Part shown: positions 39,001 to 51,728 of the stretch, in pieces
Layout of the letters: each line of letters opens with the position of its first letter
Position numbering within the stretch: the first letter of the stretch is position 1
From: Phlegmacium glaucopus
Lineage: Eukaryota > Basidiomycota > Agaricomycetes > Agaricales > Cortinariaceae
Direction of reading: 5' to 3'
NCBI GenBank assembly: GCA_015039465.1
Contig: MU130533.1
Span: 620,001 to 684,000 of the forward strand
Length of the DNA: 64,000 nt
Notes under the pieces: model-generated
Seen by the model: only the letters and a program-made list of their open reading frames with translations
Databases searched by the model: none
Told to the model about the DNA's origin: nothing
Made by a program: the position numbers and the translations under genes

Positions 39001-40505
39001 CGGACATGATCATGCTGCTCGTCAATTTGACACAGCAGCGGATGAGTGACCGTTTGATGTACTTATCTGAGCTGGAGTGCACTATCCTTGAAGTCAAGGT
39101 AATTGAGGGATTAGGAACCACCATCGATGTCGTTCTTTCCAACGGTATTCTACACGAAGGCGATAGGATTGTCGTCTGTGGTCTCAATGGTCCCATTGTA
39201 ACTCAAATACGAGCACTTTTGACCCCTCAGCCCTTGCGAGAACTTCGTATCAAGGTCAATTCTTCTTCCATTCTATATATATATGCTGATGCCGCTAGTC
39301 CAGTCAGCTTATGTTCATCATAAACAAGTCAAGGCCGCCCTTGGTGTCAAACTTACCGCACCGGATCTGGAAAAAGCTATCGCAGGTTCTCGTTTACTAG
39401 TCGTTGGGCCTGACGACGACGAGGATGAGCTTAAGGAAGAGGTTATGTCTGATTTGACTACCCTCTATGATAACATCGATAAATCTGGTCGCGGTGTCTG
39501 TGTCCAAGCATCTACACTTGGGTCCCTGGAAGCATTATTAGAGTTCTTGAAAAGCAGCAAAATTCCAGTTTCTGCCATCAACATCGGACCTGTATTCAAA
39601 CGTGATGTTATGCGAGCTGGAACCATGCTGGAAAAAGCCAAGGAACTTGCCTGCATTCTCTGTTTCGATGTTGCAGTTGATAAAGAAGCTGAACGGCTGG
39701 CCGATGAAATGGGCATTCGATTGTTCAAGGGTGTGTTCCAAGTTTTGTAGGGATTTGCTTCATTCTTACCCAAAAAATAGCGGATATCATTTACCATCTT
39801 TTCGACTCTTTTAAGGCTTATAACGAGGAGATCACAGAGGCGAAGAGAAAGGACGCCGCTCCACAGGCAGTCTGGCCCTGTCGTCTTAAAATCATCGCAG
39901 CGTTCTGTAAACGTGACCCTATCATCCTTGGCGTAGATATTCTTGATGGCACCTTGCGCGTCGGTACGCCTCTCGCTATCGTGAAAATCGATCCAACAAC
40001 GGGAAAGAAGGAAACAATTGATCTTGGAAAAATGTAAGTTATGAAGTACCGTCCCTGCTTTCTTGCTTATTCATTCTATTGTACGTTCAGCACGTCCTTG
40101 GAAATCAATCATAAGACTTTTGAGGTAAACCACACCCTAGATGTATATCCTGCCGCCACCTGACTTCCTGAGTAGATCGTGAAAAAAACTCAAGCGGGTG
40201 GTGGAGTTGCTGTGAAGATCGAACATGCTGTTTATCAATCTGCGAAGATGTTTGGACGGCATTTTGACGAGAAGGATGAAGTTCTCAGTCACATTACTCG
40301 CCAAAGTATTGATGTATTAAAGGTGTGTATTTTGACTGAGAATTTTAAGGAATGAAACTCACCGTTTGCTGCAGACATCATTCAAAGCTGATGTATCAAA
40401 CGAGGAATGGCTCCTCATCCGCGCTCTCAAGCTTGTAAGTCATTCACTTCTGAACTACCTCCATAATCTTATCACTTTTTGCAAAAGCGCTTTGGAATCC
40501 CCTGA
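36094..40505 (+). CDS. FUN12: Translation initiation factor eIF5B (Fun12)
   Basis: Ribosome-dependent GTPase that joins the 60S subunit at the end of initiation. It begins [19 protein letters not shown] long charged N-terminal part follows, with Lys/Glu coiled-coil ([18 protein letters not shown]) and acidic Ser/Asp/Glu runs, as in all eukaryotic eIF5B. The GTPase core is complete: [20 protein letters not shown] (G1), [13 protein letters not shown] (switch I), [20 protein letters not shown] (G3) and [14 protein letters not shown] (G4). Domain II to IV elements include [68 protein letters not shown] and [20 protein letters not shown]. The last exon gives RFGIP followed by TGA at 40503-40505. 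About ten introns. Confidence 0.96.
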
Positions 40506-41674
40506 AAAAATGTACTGGGCGACACCTCGCAAAAGCAACGGAAACCTGAACATCTGAGATGGCCCGTTGAATCATCATCCCGCACTGTCACTCACAATTT
40601 CTAATCCCATCTCTGAAACGGGTATTTGTGTATCTAAGCTATCGGATTATACACTTCGCCTTGTCAACTCTAAATCCTGATATGAGCTTGTTGGTTATTT
40701 TTGAGTTCTGCTACCTGGTCTTGGCCATCAGAGAGAGATCGAAGGGGCTTTTTCATGTGCTCTATCACGCTCTAGGATCAGGTTTGCAAATTCCCGTTCA
40801 GGTTGATAGCGTATTAGCTGAGGCTAGTTCATTGACCAAGGGATTGATGTGGGTGGATTACATACTCCATCCCACTGACTCCTTATATACCACGGGGGTG
40901 TTGGGCCCTGCAATACTCATCAGATATTTCCGACGATTTTTTTTCCAAGGTGCAATTCTAATACGTGATCATCATGATGACAGTATGACATCATTAACGC
41001 CCCGCTTCCCACAAGATAGTATGTTCAACGTTGATCTCACGGAATATAGGATGTACCTACTAGTATTGATTTCCCTTTAAATTCGCAACTGGACCACAGT
41101 GAATATATGTGAAAGCTGAGTGTATAATTGTTAGTAAAATAACGCTTACCCTTGAGCTTTCAGCTGAGCCTAAAAACCAGTAGATTGTATAGAACCCTAT
41201 TAGGAAAACAGGGGCACATGGGCCATTTGCAGGTTTGGCCAATAATATTCCTGGGGAGAGAACGTGGCGCTGCATGCAATAGTATCTCTGGGTCTGAGAA
41301 AATATAAAGAGAGCAGAGGGTAATCAAGAAATGACCAAAAGCCCTCCAAGTATTACATGTGTACATTATAGAACAACTACTATTACATGTGAGAACAAGG
41401 AATGAGAAGGCGTTCGTATGTTGTACATGTCCGGATGAGCCATTGGTTTCATAATGTGATACGAGTTTCTTCAATTGTTCACTGGAACCTTGTAACAACC
41501 GATTACAGTAAATACAGCTGGTCTAGAGTCCTATTTGAAGCACTGTAATCGAGTCAAGACGCCAGGGTTTGATGTTATGCTTACAAATCAAATTTTTTTT
41601 TTCCCTTATCCGATCTTTTCTGATCTTCAAGCAATTTTCAACTCGCCTTCCTCTTTCTTCTCAAATTTTCAGTC
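40506..41674. other. Intergenic, no confident gene
   Basis: 1.17 kb between eIF5B and the permease. A 150-codon open frame exists on the plus strand (40628-41080) and one of about 110 codons on the minus strand (41160-41498). Neither shows a recognisable motif, domain or plausible splice partner, and they are treated as chance. A pyrimidine-rich stretch at 41600-41665 precedes the permease start. Confidence 0.45.
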
Positions 41675-44082
41675 ATGTCAACAGATTCAAAATCTTTAAA
41701 TGGTGGTGGGGAAGAGTCCACTGCAGTTCTCGTTGACCAAGACGAACTTCAACTGGTAATTTGCTTTGTGGGCATGACTGGGAGCTACTTGCAAAAATGA
41801 GTCGCAATAATGGTAACGTCCAACTGGTGACAATTGGCCTGGCTGCGGGTATCCGACTGCTAGCTATTACTTTTCCTCGGTCTGGTGCATATGCTCGTTT
41901 TGTCATTGTACCCCGATAAAGGAATTGCATAGCGAACAGGAGGGTTGAGATCATACCGCTTGAACCTGAACAGCGCTCATACCTGCGTAGGGAAGCCTCC
42001 CAGTGTCATCGTTCATTATTTCCCCATTTATGGGGCATCTTCCTCACGATACTGACCTCATCATTCGTTCAGCAAAGCCTGGGGTACAACCAAGTATGTG
42101 CCCATGGGGTTTTGCTGTCACTCCATTCCTATCACATTCTTTTTTTTTTTCAGAAACTCCATCGAACATGGAGCCTCGTCGAAAGTTTTGCGGCTAGCTT
42201 CTGTGCATTGAACTTCATTGGAGGCGTTAGGTCTATAAATTTTCCTGTTTTACTACTGTCGTCTGACATTATTTAATAGGTCTGCTATCTTCCTTGGTTT
42301 ATTGGCAGGGGGTCCTGCTGCTATCTGGTATTGTTTAGCGGTCTAATATTTATAGTGACTCTGAAATTATATATAGGTCATCCTACATTGCCACAATTAT
42401 TTTCATGGTAATAACTGCTGCTGTTCTGGCAGAGATTTGCTCAGCGCTTCCACTGAGTGGCTCGATCTATATCTGGGCTGCAGAAAGTGCGGGGCCTAAA
42501 TACGCCAGATTCTTCGGTTTCATCGTAGCTTGGTGGTCCTGTACTGCATGGATGACATTCACTGCAGGAAATTCGCAGGTCAGCACTTGCGCTTCGTTAT
42601 CCATCCCATCTTATCTTTATTCCGTTATGTTAGACGGCTGCAAATTATATCGTTTCTCAGCTTGCCGTTTGGGAGATCAACTTTCCCGGAGGAGTCTCTA
42701 ACGACAATGTCAAATGGCGTGCTCTCATTTGGGCCATTTCGGAAGGCTTGCTTATTGTTGCAGTGGCCATTAACTACCTTCCTCCCCGACTCTACTCAGC
42801 TGTTTTCCGCTTCTCGATCTTCCTTATCATGCTTGATTTTTTCCTGTGCCTCATATGGCTTCCCATCGGCGTTTCAAAAACCTATGGCTTCCGCTCCGCC
42901 AAAGATGTTTTCACCATGAGTTGTATGTGATCCCCAAGAATATTGTCAATGATGACTAATGGATGTTACAGTCAACGGCACTGGCGCCCCGGCCGGTTGG
43001 AATTGGATATTGTCGTTGTAGGTTACTTTTGAATCAGTGTGAGATCTTATTTTCACCATTCATAAATAAGCCTTTTTACCGCCGGGACGATGACGGGCTT
43101 CGATGCCTCTGGTCACATCGCTGAGGAAACTAAAAATGCACGGTAATAAATTTGATGTTCAGATGTTAGCTTCTTCTCATCAAGTATTTCAAGAGTCATC
43201 GCGGGTAAAGGCATCCTGTCGAGTGCCATCGTAACTGGGATTTTGGGCTTTGTGACCACTATCCTTTTTTTATTCTGTACACCTAGCTTGGATGTGCTTT
43301 TTTCGCTTGAAGCCCCCCAACCTTTCGTGCAGCTTTACGCTTTGGCCTTGGGTAAAAAAGCTAGCATTTTTATGACGATAATTGCTGTCATTGGCCTTAT
43401 TTTGGTGATTATATTTGTTCGTCAAATTGAAATCAAGAAACTCATCTGCAATTCAGAATACCAGTATAGCTATTGTTGCTTCTTCTCGCCTGGTTTTCGC
43501 TGTTGCCCGTGATGGCGTCCTACCAATGTCCAGTTGGATCGGTCAGGTTGATGACTCGGGGCAGCCGAAGCATGCAGTTACTGTGATCTACATTTTCAGC
43601 GCCACAATATTGTGCACCATCCTCCCGAGTCAAGTCGCCTTCACGTCCCTTGTTTCTGCTGGTGGGGTCCCTACAATTGCCGCGTATGGCTTGATCGCAT
43701 TGTTGCGGTTTACTATGACACCAAACAACTTCAAATCCTCCTACTTCTTCCTTGGGCGTTTTAGAAAAATATATTATCTTGTTACTGTCTTGTTTAACGG
43801 TCTTATAGTTGCGGTACGTGTTAACGGATCACCACGCAGGATCATTGCTAAATCAGTCTTAGGTCATGCTTTCCCCGTTCTTCTTCCCTGTTACTGCTGC
43901 CACTTTCAATTTTGTCAGTCAAATTTCATTCTTTGTTTATAACATGCTCATTTCTCTTTACCTAGGCATGCGTCATTTTCGGTGCTATCACTGTCTTCGG
44001 TGTTTTGAGTTGGTACTTTACGCCAGCTGAGAAGTGGCTTCGCAGAGAGCAAGTTCTCCAGGCTCTTGAAGCAACCAATTAG
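41675..44082 (+). CDS. Amino-acid/GABA permease (APC superfamily)
   Basis: Plasma-membrane (or vacuolar) amino-acid transporter of the fungal GABA/choline permease group, with about 12 membrane spans. Exon 1 reads MSTDSKSLNGGGEEST…DQDELQL. After an unusually long first intron (about 318 nt, 41756-42073) the conserved entry QSLGYNQ-KLHRTWSLVESF is joined. Then come the membrane segments FCALNFIGGVR-SAIFLGLL, GGPAAIWSSYIATIIFMVI, AEICSALPLSGSIYIWAAES, WWSCTAWMTFTAGNSQ, the TMTGFDASGHIAEETKNA motif, SRLVFAVARDGVLPMSSWIG and the final ACVIFGAITVFGVLSWYFTP. It ends with TAG at 44080-44082. Substrate cannot be fixed from sequence; GABA/basic amino acids are the usual choice for this subgroup. Confidence 0.88.
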
Positions 44083-45473
44083 GTCGGATCAGCGAGAATA
44101 TAGAACCTTCTCCATTTGATAATTTTGTGTTTTTTTCTTGATATCTCTTTCTATGTAGCCAAGACTTATATCATGATGTCATGTGCAAGGATTTGTTTGT
44201 AAATCCATAAAACCTGAGATCCGGACAATGGATCCCGCGGGATCGCAAACTCCGCCAAGATTCTTCAAACCTCGCCAATGGTCCATCCTTATGTCTGGCG
44301 CGTCCTTCATCATCAGCCAGTGCAACGGATCCGACGCAATATCCTTGACCATCGTTGTTTATAGCCGATAACGACGCCGACAAAAAACGATTATGTAAAA
44401 GCAATACCCATGGGCGAGCTCGACTCTACTAGGTGCTCATTCGGCTCACCGAGGAATTCGACTCATCTACTACTCTCATCGCGACATCTAAGAACGCCTG
44501 CTCCTGGATTTCTAGTGCATCACTCTGAAGCTCGAAGTTCCTCTCTATGGCCCTGGTTTGATGGGGGTTGGCTCTCTATTGCATCCGTGGAAATGGCTCC
44601 GACATTCTATGACTTTTTTTTTATCCCAAACTCATTAATAACAATGTTCTAAAGCAATCCTTTTTTGGGGGTGGGTCTCTCCGAGTGATGTTGACTCTTT
44701 TTTTGCAGTTCCTCCTTACACCCCACCACAGCCCTGCACCCACGCAAGTGGTTGTGCGGTTACTTATTATTTTTACAATCACCAGGGGTGCACGCTTTAA
44801 GGTACTTGTATTATGTTTACATGTTTACTCTAATGGTTTTCGTTACTCGTAATTGAAGTGCTAATAATAAAATTGGGGTAGGTGAGCAGATTTTCTGAAA
44901 CTCTCTTCCGACGTAACGATGTTGGAAATTTGAGGCCTTGAGGCCTTGAGGGCTCATCCAGTGCGTGAGTTCCGGGTGCGTACACTCCCGCGGCCACGCC
45001 TTTCTATCCTCTCAGAAAAAGAAACGAACATTGTGTGAATTATTGAGACTTTCGTGTGAATGTCATTTGGGATGCCATGTGGATGATAATGGATAACGTA
45101 TTGGACAACATTCAACTGAATCTACTTGAATAACTATTGGAACCTGGCCATCCTTTTACTTGAGATTTTATTAGATATCTAAATCCTGTAATCAGTTCTT
45201 TTTGGTATTGAACAAGTCTAGTATTTTTAAATATTCGCACGACATGCCAATTTATCGCTCACAGTTGATGTTTCGTGAATTATTTCAGCATTACATGACC
45301 TATATATATAACTTCAAAGGTCTCTTTGTGACTCTGTCCATGCTAGTAACGGAGAACGTAGCCCCCCGGTTAAAAATAATAACGTTTGGTGGCCTTGCCA
45401 GGGGTTCGTTCCCGCCAGCAGAAATGTCTATCAATGAACACGACCTCAAATAACTGCCTTATATCCGCGTACC
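44083..45473. other. Intergenic, contains a degraded MITE-like copy
   Basis: 1.4 kb after the permease. A tandem gaggccttgaggccttgag repeat lies at 44931-44949. The degraded MITE-like copy is at about 45013-45250. No coding gene is supported. Confidence 0.5.
45013..45250. mobile_element. Degraded MITE-like element, copy 1
   Basis: The left end (cagaaaaagaaacgaacatt gtgtgaatt) and right end (tttaaatattcgcacgacat) resemble the two ends of the copy at 63141-63436. Both copies also share an internal block, actttcgtgtgaatgtcat. The ends are more diverged than in copy 2, so this copy is older. Confidence 0.55.
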
Positions 45474-46367
45474 CTAGTCATTGTCATGATGGACTTCACA
45501 GCCTGCTGATTTTCTCGTATCTAACCGATCGATAGGATTCTCGCATACGAGGAAAGTATCTGCTGGTTTTGACCAGCTTTCGCAGATATCGGGAGTAGTA
45601 GTAGCTATCATCCCATCTCCACATGGTGCGCGAGTTTCGATTGATGCAGAAAGGCGTGGAACAGAGGTACGAGCTCTCGGTATAGGCATCGGCGTGTCTA
45701 TACTAGACGCAATGGACCCGGCGCCGAAAGGGAATGTAATGGATGGGAGAGAACTTTTTTTTGATTGAATTTCGATTGACTTTTCGGAAGCGTGGCCATT
45801 CGCATCGACTGTGGCGGCAGATGAAGCCCAACTGACGCGCAGCCCTTTAGAAGGACTAACGGAGAAACTTGATTTTCTCTCGATAGGTTTATGATCTTTT
45901 ATTGAGAGACTCGAAGAGCGGTTCGGGGATCTAAGCGTGGAAGTACTTGAAGAGAAACTTGACCTCTTTTCCTTTTGATTAAGGCGTATAGGAGGAGGGG
46001 TAAACTTCTCCTCTTCCTTGCGATCTCTTTCTCGATTTTTCTGTAGCTTTTCTTCCTTTTTACGCTCAAGTCGCTCTTCACGAGCACGCTCTCTTTTTCT
46101 CATACGCTAAAAATAGTGTGAGCAAGGATGAAAGGAAAAAAAAAAAAAGCTTACCTCTGGATGAAGCTCGAGGTCTGGGGGTGAGTTGGCCCACTCTCTC
46201 TTTATAATAACCGTCCATACCCAGACTCCCAAGGCAAAAAGAATGATACCCATCATCAAAGCCAAACCACCCAAGGCGTATGTTTTTGCGGCAAGCATTG
46301 CGGTAGGAGAGATGTGCATATTATCCAGAGTACTGTTGGTGGCTGACTGAGCATTGTCCAGTATCAT
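45474..46367 (-). CDS. Orphan single-pass membrane protein with basic/coiled-coil cytoplasmic part
   Basis: Not recognised as any known family. Two exons give an N-terminal non-cytosolic-looking segment (MILDNAQSATNSTLDNMHIS) and one clear membrane span (LGGLALMMGIILFALGVWVW). Next comes IIKREWANSPPDLELHPE, then after the intron a highly charged helix (RMRKRERAREERLERKKEEK) and a Ser-rich, probably disordered tail to the TGA/TAG region at 45474. There is no signal peptide cleavage site that I trust; it could be a signal-anchor protein. The poly-pyrimidine intron is at about 46107-46155. It is head-to-head with the class-3 lipase, 110 bp apart, so co-regulation is possible. Confidence that it is a real gene comes from the clean splice join and membrane topology. 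Confidence 0.65.
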
Positions 46368-46477
46368 GATGAAGATTAAAGATGGACATATTAGCTAGTT
46401 CGTTATATAGGACGTTGGTTAGGAGCTTAGTTTGAGACGTGATAACCCTAACCCTACGCCTCTTTGTCTCAGACGTT

Positions 46478-49224
46478 ATGGCTAAGAATTGGGACAGATA
46501 CACTAGAAAGGGTCTCGATATCGCACATTCAGCCTCTACCTTTGGCTTCTCAGCGGCAAAGGGTAGCACACGATTAGGAGTATGTTAAATCCCATCCTTT
46601 TATCCATTGTTCTCATCATCATATACCAGTTTTCTGTTGCCAGGAGCCTAGCTACCACCGCCGTTGGCCTTACCACAACAATCGTAGACCTCACACTATT
46701 TGGAGGGGGCACGGTCACCCGTCCTATCTTTGGCCTTGCAGTCTCCACAGTCCTTACTTTCGCAGAACAAATAACTCTTGCTCCAATCCATCTCAGCGAA
46801 TATATCACATCCACGTCCCTTTTAGCAGCACATAGCTCTATCAATGCTTTGAGTGTCATCTTTCCAGGAAGCAGTGAAGCCGCATTCTCCTTGGTTTCCT
46901 TCATCGATTTAGTCCGTCGAGAGTGGTCTCAACAGACAGGCGATGAGAGTCTCCCAAAGAAGCAATACGGAATCACACAAGTCGCCCGAGCTATAGTGGG
47001 ATGGGTTGTATTGCAAGGAGTGACACAGCAATGGCAAGAACGACGTTGGTTTAAATATCTCAGAGAAATGGACATCAAAGAGGCTCCCAAGGTTCACGAT
47101 TCAGAGATGCGGACACACAAGTGACGCCCTTTCGTTGCCCTTTCAGTCTATGTTACACTCATACAACTTGCACATTAGGTCCTCTCGCATTCGTGTTATA
47201 TCAGACGTCATCTTCCCAGGCCAACAGGGACCTCAGATTATTGCAGCCGACATTGGTGAACCTGAACTCGTTCGCTCTCGAGCTTCTTCTATATACCTCT
47301 CCAGAACCAAATCTCTTATATCCTTGCACCATAACTTAACCAACAACACCCCTGACACGAGTGCTGACCCTCCGAGCCTTACAAATGCGGAAGTCAAAGC
47401 AACTTTGCGACGTCTGTCCAAAATGGTGCTTGCCGGATACGGAGGCGCCAGTCTACTATTCTTTGGTGTATCTCCATCTGCTTTTGGTGGCAGGCCTTCA
47501 ACACCAAATACCGCGCCCACATCCTTTTCGGCTGCAATGGCCAGAGAGAAAACCGTGGAAGAAGCTAATCTCACACATGCCGTTGATGCTTCAGAGGCAG
47601 AAGCCGACGGAGAATTCACCAGTTCAGGAAGTCAAAATTCGGTGCAGCAAGAATATTCCTGGTGGAATGTATTGTTGGGCAAACATGACCAAGAGATTTT
47701 TGAGCGTTCGACAGCTCATGTAGACGGCTCTTTGAAGGACCAGGCGTCCGCCGAAGAGAGGAACAAAAGCAAAATGAAAGCAACGGCTGTAAGTCCCGTA
47801 TTTTATGTCCACAACAATGCCGCCTCAATGTTTCTTGCTCAAAGGTTATTGGAAAGGAACATCTTATGCCCCGTTTCTGGGTCCTAACAGATCATAGTCG
47901 CGCTCAAATTGTACTTGTCATACGAGGTCAGTTTCGCATGATCCTTACCACCTTACCACCTAGCTCATCGCAACTCACTCCATGATAGGAACAATGTCCC
48001 TGAATGAAATTGCCGTCGACCTCACTTGCGACGCAGAAACATTCCAACCAGCTTCCACGCCTTCACCAACAGAACAAGACGAATATCCATTTCCAGGCCA
48101 ATTCGCATTCCCCAGCATTTCAGAAAAAGAAAGTTTAGTAGACGAGACGACAGACAAAACGAATTATCACGTACACGGAGGAATGTTGAAGATGGCTAAA
48201 GTGATGGGAGATGCTGGTAAGCCAGTGCATTTGGCAGTGTTGGATGCTCTGCATAGTAATCCGGATTACGGTTTGTGTTTTATGTGTGTGTGATGCGTTT
48301 ATGGGGATTCCGAACTGATGACGACCTCTTTAGAGTTGGTGTTGTGTGGACATAGTTTGGGTGCAGGAGTAGCTGCTATCTTAGGCATGGTCAGCCTTAT
48401 TCGCCCTTACATTTGATAATTCTGTTGAAATACTCTCGTTGACAGACCTGGGCTGACCCAAGGACGTGCTTGACCGTTCGATCGAGTGGCCTTCCCGTTG
48501 GACGTCGAGTGTACGTCTACTGTTTCGGCCCTCCGTAAGCTCTTCCTACCTTTCCCCTCAATTCGCCTATTCACCCTTGTCTCTTCTAGCGCACTCACCG
48601 ACGCCGCCCTTTCCCGGCTATCAGACAAGCTCATCGTTTCAATAGTCTACTCACATGACGTCGTCTCCCGACTCTCCTTAGGATCCATTCGAGACCTCAA
48701 AAACGCCGCAATGTGGCTCTGTGAGGCCAACGAAGCTAGCGATCGTAGTGAAGGATGGTCAGCTATCACTGCCCATGCGAAACGATGGAAAGCGGGAACA
48801 GGGTCGAAAGATGATATGGACTGGGTGGGTTTTACATAAGTTGTACATGGATTGGACTGACCTTTTTTTTTTGTTCAAAGTTTATTGCTATGCGGAAAAC
48901 CCTAGAAGCTAGTATGCAGAACTCGAATATGTATCCGCCTGGACGGGTACTATGGGCTATGCGAGATAAAGACCTGCATCAAGCACATCAGTTATACCCT
49001 TCACCAAAGAACTCGCAAACCACCGGCGGCCAGGATAAACTTCGTGTTTTCGAGGTATTGGATGTAGAACAAGTTTTCTCTCAATTAGTGTTTGCACGTA
49101 ACATGCTAACGTGAGTATCAAGTCCTATCATAGGCTTCGTTCGAATGACTGAATATCATTTATGCTCTTGTTTAGTGCTCACTTGCCTCATCAATACGAT
49201 CAAGTCTTACATGACTTGCTATAA
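46478..49224 (+). CDS. Class-3 lipase, diacylglycerol lipase-like
   Basis: Alpha/beta hydrolase of the lipase class 3 family resembling sn-1 diacylglycerol lipases (membrane-linked). It starts MAKNWDRYTRKGLDIAHSAS and after an intron continues FSVARSLATTAVGLTTTIVD. Hydrophobic segments in the first 120 residues may anchor it. A long region with RLSKMVLAGYGGASLLFFGV follows, then FWVLTDHSRAQIVLVIRGTM (oxyanion region), MSLNEIAVDLTCD, HVHGGMLKMAKVM and the nucleophile elbow LVLCGHSLGAGVAAILGM. After that come YVYCFGPPALTDAAL and IVSIVYSHDVVSRLSLGSIR (Asp/His region). It ends …HQYDQVLHDLL with TAA at 49222-49224. The catalytic Ser (GHSLG) is present, so it should be active. About nine introns. 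Confidence 0.9.
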
Positions 49225-50500
49225 CCAGCTCCTTTTCGCATCCTTTGCTTCGTTTTTTGCCTTCAGCATCTCCAACTTGGAACCTATACCCCAAGACACA
49301 AGACTCAAAGTTAATTTGACGTTAATATTGTAAGATTACCTGTATAGACTTGTCTTTATCGTTTCTCTTGCGATTATTGCGGGAACCATTGTATTATTAA
49401 TTAATAACCGCCCAGCACTAGTGTACTCACTCTCTCACAGTTATTATACCTTGGTAGATTATGTACTATAATATGTTTCAAAGTTGTCTGCATTCGAAAG
49501 TGTTCAAGTTCACAATTGCTATTTTCGAATAAGATAAGGGGTATAGCATCAATGCAGCAAGACGCCATTGTTACATCTGAATAAATCATCATTGTATCAT
49601 CTCTTAATCAATATAAAGGTCCCAAGGTAAACTAAATCGACATCTGGCACGCAATCATCACGACACTCATACTGGTACTCATTAACCCAACCAAGATTCT
49701 CATCAGTCCTCCCGAGTCGTCGTAGGTTTGCCGGTACATCACTTATCCCCGACATTCGGGTCATAACTTGGGGGATACTACAGGTAAGTACATCTGTTAG
49801 TATCGAAATTTTAGTTATTGACGGTATCCCCGCTGTGCCAGATGCGGATGTTGATAGGCACAGCAGTTTGAACGGTGGGGAATAGTCTTGGGAAAGTGGG
49901 CATCAGTATGGACAATCCCACGGACGAACCACTCAACAATCAACTCATAAACATTGGGCGGGTATGTCAACCACTGCCCAATCCACTACTTTGACGCGTT
50001 TACAGCAAACTAGCAAGCCCGAGTCTGACCCTGGCGCCAATGAAGCTTGCTTGAGATGCGTGGCTGTCACTTGCTTTATGAGAGTAAAACCCAGGACGAG
50101 TCGAAGGTAAGTAAACAGAGAAAGATGTTTACACTGCCAAGAATAAACCTGTAGAAAGCAAGCGTCTAGAGAAGCCTTAAGGAAATTGCGAGGAAACCGA
50201 GGTTCAGTCGGGCACGAAGAGCGCGATTGTGAATTCAAGACAACTAAATTAGAGACGGATGCCATTCAAATGTCACTCTACTCAATTCTTACACTCTCGA
50301 TCGATGTTCCACGAGCCAAGGTACTGATCATGAAAGATGTTATTGTTACATTTAATCGTGAATCCTCGGTTATAGTACAAAACATTGGGACTCCAGAAGA
50401 AAATATGAATACGCTTGCGTTCCTGTGGCGTCATATTCAATATACACATGGTAAATATATCATAGAGATCAAGGTATCCATACAGGGAGTATTGTTCTCA
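49225..50500. other. Intergenic, includes a decayed duplicated flank
   Basis: 1.28 kb between the lipase and the first GPI-protein gene. Sequence at about 49960-50160 is weakly but colinearly similar to 54560-54710 (shared blocks ttgacgcg, ccaggac, aggt(a/g)ag…aaacagagaaag/aaaatgaa, tttacac(t/c)gc). This suggests that the 3' flank of the GPI-gene unit was duplicated long ago. No gene is supported. Confidence 0.45.
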
Positions 50501-51273
50501 CTACAGGGCAAAATAAAACATTGTTCCCAGCATCATTGCGCTTGCGATAAGATCGGAATAACTTGGCCCCACAGATTTGGTTCCTGAAGACAAGGTCTGG
50601 GTTGGATTTGGAGAGTTGGCGGTAGGGGTCGGAGAGTTGGCGGTAGTGGTCAAAGCGGTGGTAGTTACTTGGGATGGAACAGGAGGTACGGGGGTGATGG
50701 TAGATTGAGAATGGGAGGTGATGGTAGCTTGAGAAAAGGAGGATGGTAATGGGACAAAGGAAGAAAGTGTTCGATTAGAATTTTGTCCAGGGTATGTGAG
50801 GATGGGAAGTTGGAATCCTTGGGATACGCATGCATCGTAAAATTCTATGAATATAAATCATATACCTTTGAGTTTCCTTTGCACATAGTGGGGGAAATAC
50901 TTACCGTCAACGAATGATTGGGGTGTAGTGTAATTCGTCAGATTTTCTAAGACGGAGAGGCACATGAAACAGTCAAAGTACGAGGTCTCGAAAGAGGCCA
51001 CGCAACATTGAGAGGGTATGCAATTCTAAAGTTTCCGAATGAGATTGTCACTATACAAATGATATCGCATACATGACTTACACCAGACGTGATAAAAGAG
51101 ATTACTGGGTTGCAAGTAGATTCACATTGAGAAGGTACCTGATTACTACCAGTCGTCTGCCGGCGTTGGAAAGCATTGACAGACGCTGGACCAGTCGACG
51201 CCCAAGCCGCAGCTAGTTGTATGACTTCCATGCCGCCGATCACGAGAGCAAGAAGAGTCGTGAAGTGGATCAT
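50501..51273 (-). CDS. Secreted Cys-containing, Ser/Thr-rich protein with predicted GPI anchor, copy 1
   Basis: Family not recognised by name. Three exons. A hydrophobic signal-peptide-like start (MIHFTTLLALVIGGMEVIQL AAA) is followed by a possible RRQ processing site and the cysteine region QCESTCNPVISFITSG | NCIPSQCCVASFETSYFDCF-MCL, then DACVSQGFQLPILTYPGQN. The pattern is C-x3-C … C-x4-CC-x10-C-x2-C … C, eight cysteines, not the classic CFEM spacing. A Ser/Thr/Pro-rich stalk leads to a C-terminal hydrophobic tail (LIASAMMLGTMFYFAL), typical of GPI-anchored surface proteins. Stop TAG is at 50501-50503. It is the first of four related units on the minus strand and the most diverged intact one. 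Confidence 0.8.
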
Positions 51274-51728
51274 CTTCGCCCCCTAGTCTATTGGTGCCAG
51301 TGGTAAGAGGTAAGATTGCGCGGGCCCGGGCGTAGCCATAGCGCCCACCTCAGAAGAAGTCCTTGAGGCATTGATGAATCCTTCTCCTCCATCAGATTTC
51401 CCATACAGCGGATCAAGCTCTGGATCACTGACAAATATGATCATTCTAGTGACCAAAGATGGCCGGCATCTGAACTTTGGAAGCAGGTCCCTGTTGGGGA
51501 GAAATGTTCCATATGCGGATCTTGTTGGACAATAGGTTGAATAAAGTAGTGAGTACTCAGTGGGACAGCGCCAACTTCGGGCGTCTGATTTACACAGCCA
51601 CTATCTGCATTGGACAGTTGAACAACATACGAGTTAATTATGATCCCACAAATATTTGGTGTGCGTAGTAGATATATATTTGAAATCCAGTCATTTCAAA
51701 ATGTCCGAAGAGTAGGATAAGCCCTTCA
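51274..51728. other. Intergenic within the GPI-protein array
   Basis: 455 bp holding the upstream region of copy 1 and the 3' flank of copy 2. Its right part, from about 51590, is duplicated at about 52965-53065. Confidence 0.6.

Noticed and set aside
40628..41080. 150-codon plus-strand open frame after eIF5B
   Set aside because: No recognisable motif, no splice partner, ordinary intergenic composition; a chance ORF is most likely.
46446..46459. Telomere-like aaccctaaccct just before the lipase start
   Set aside because: Only about two units, within a normal divergent promoter; too short to call an interstitial telomere. A similar ggttaggg at about 55560 is equally short.
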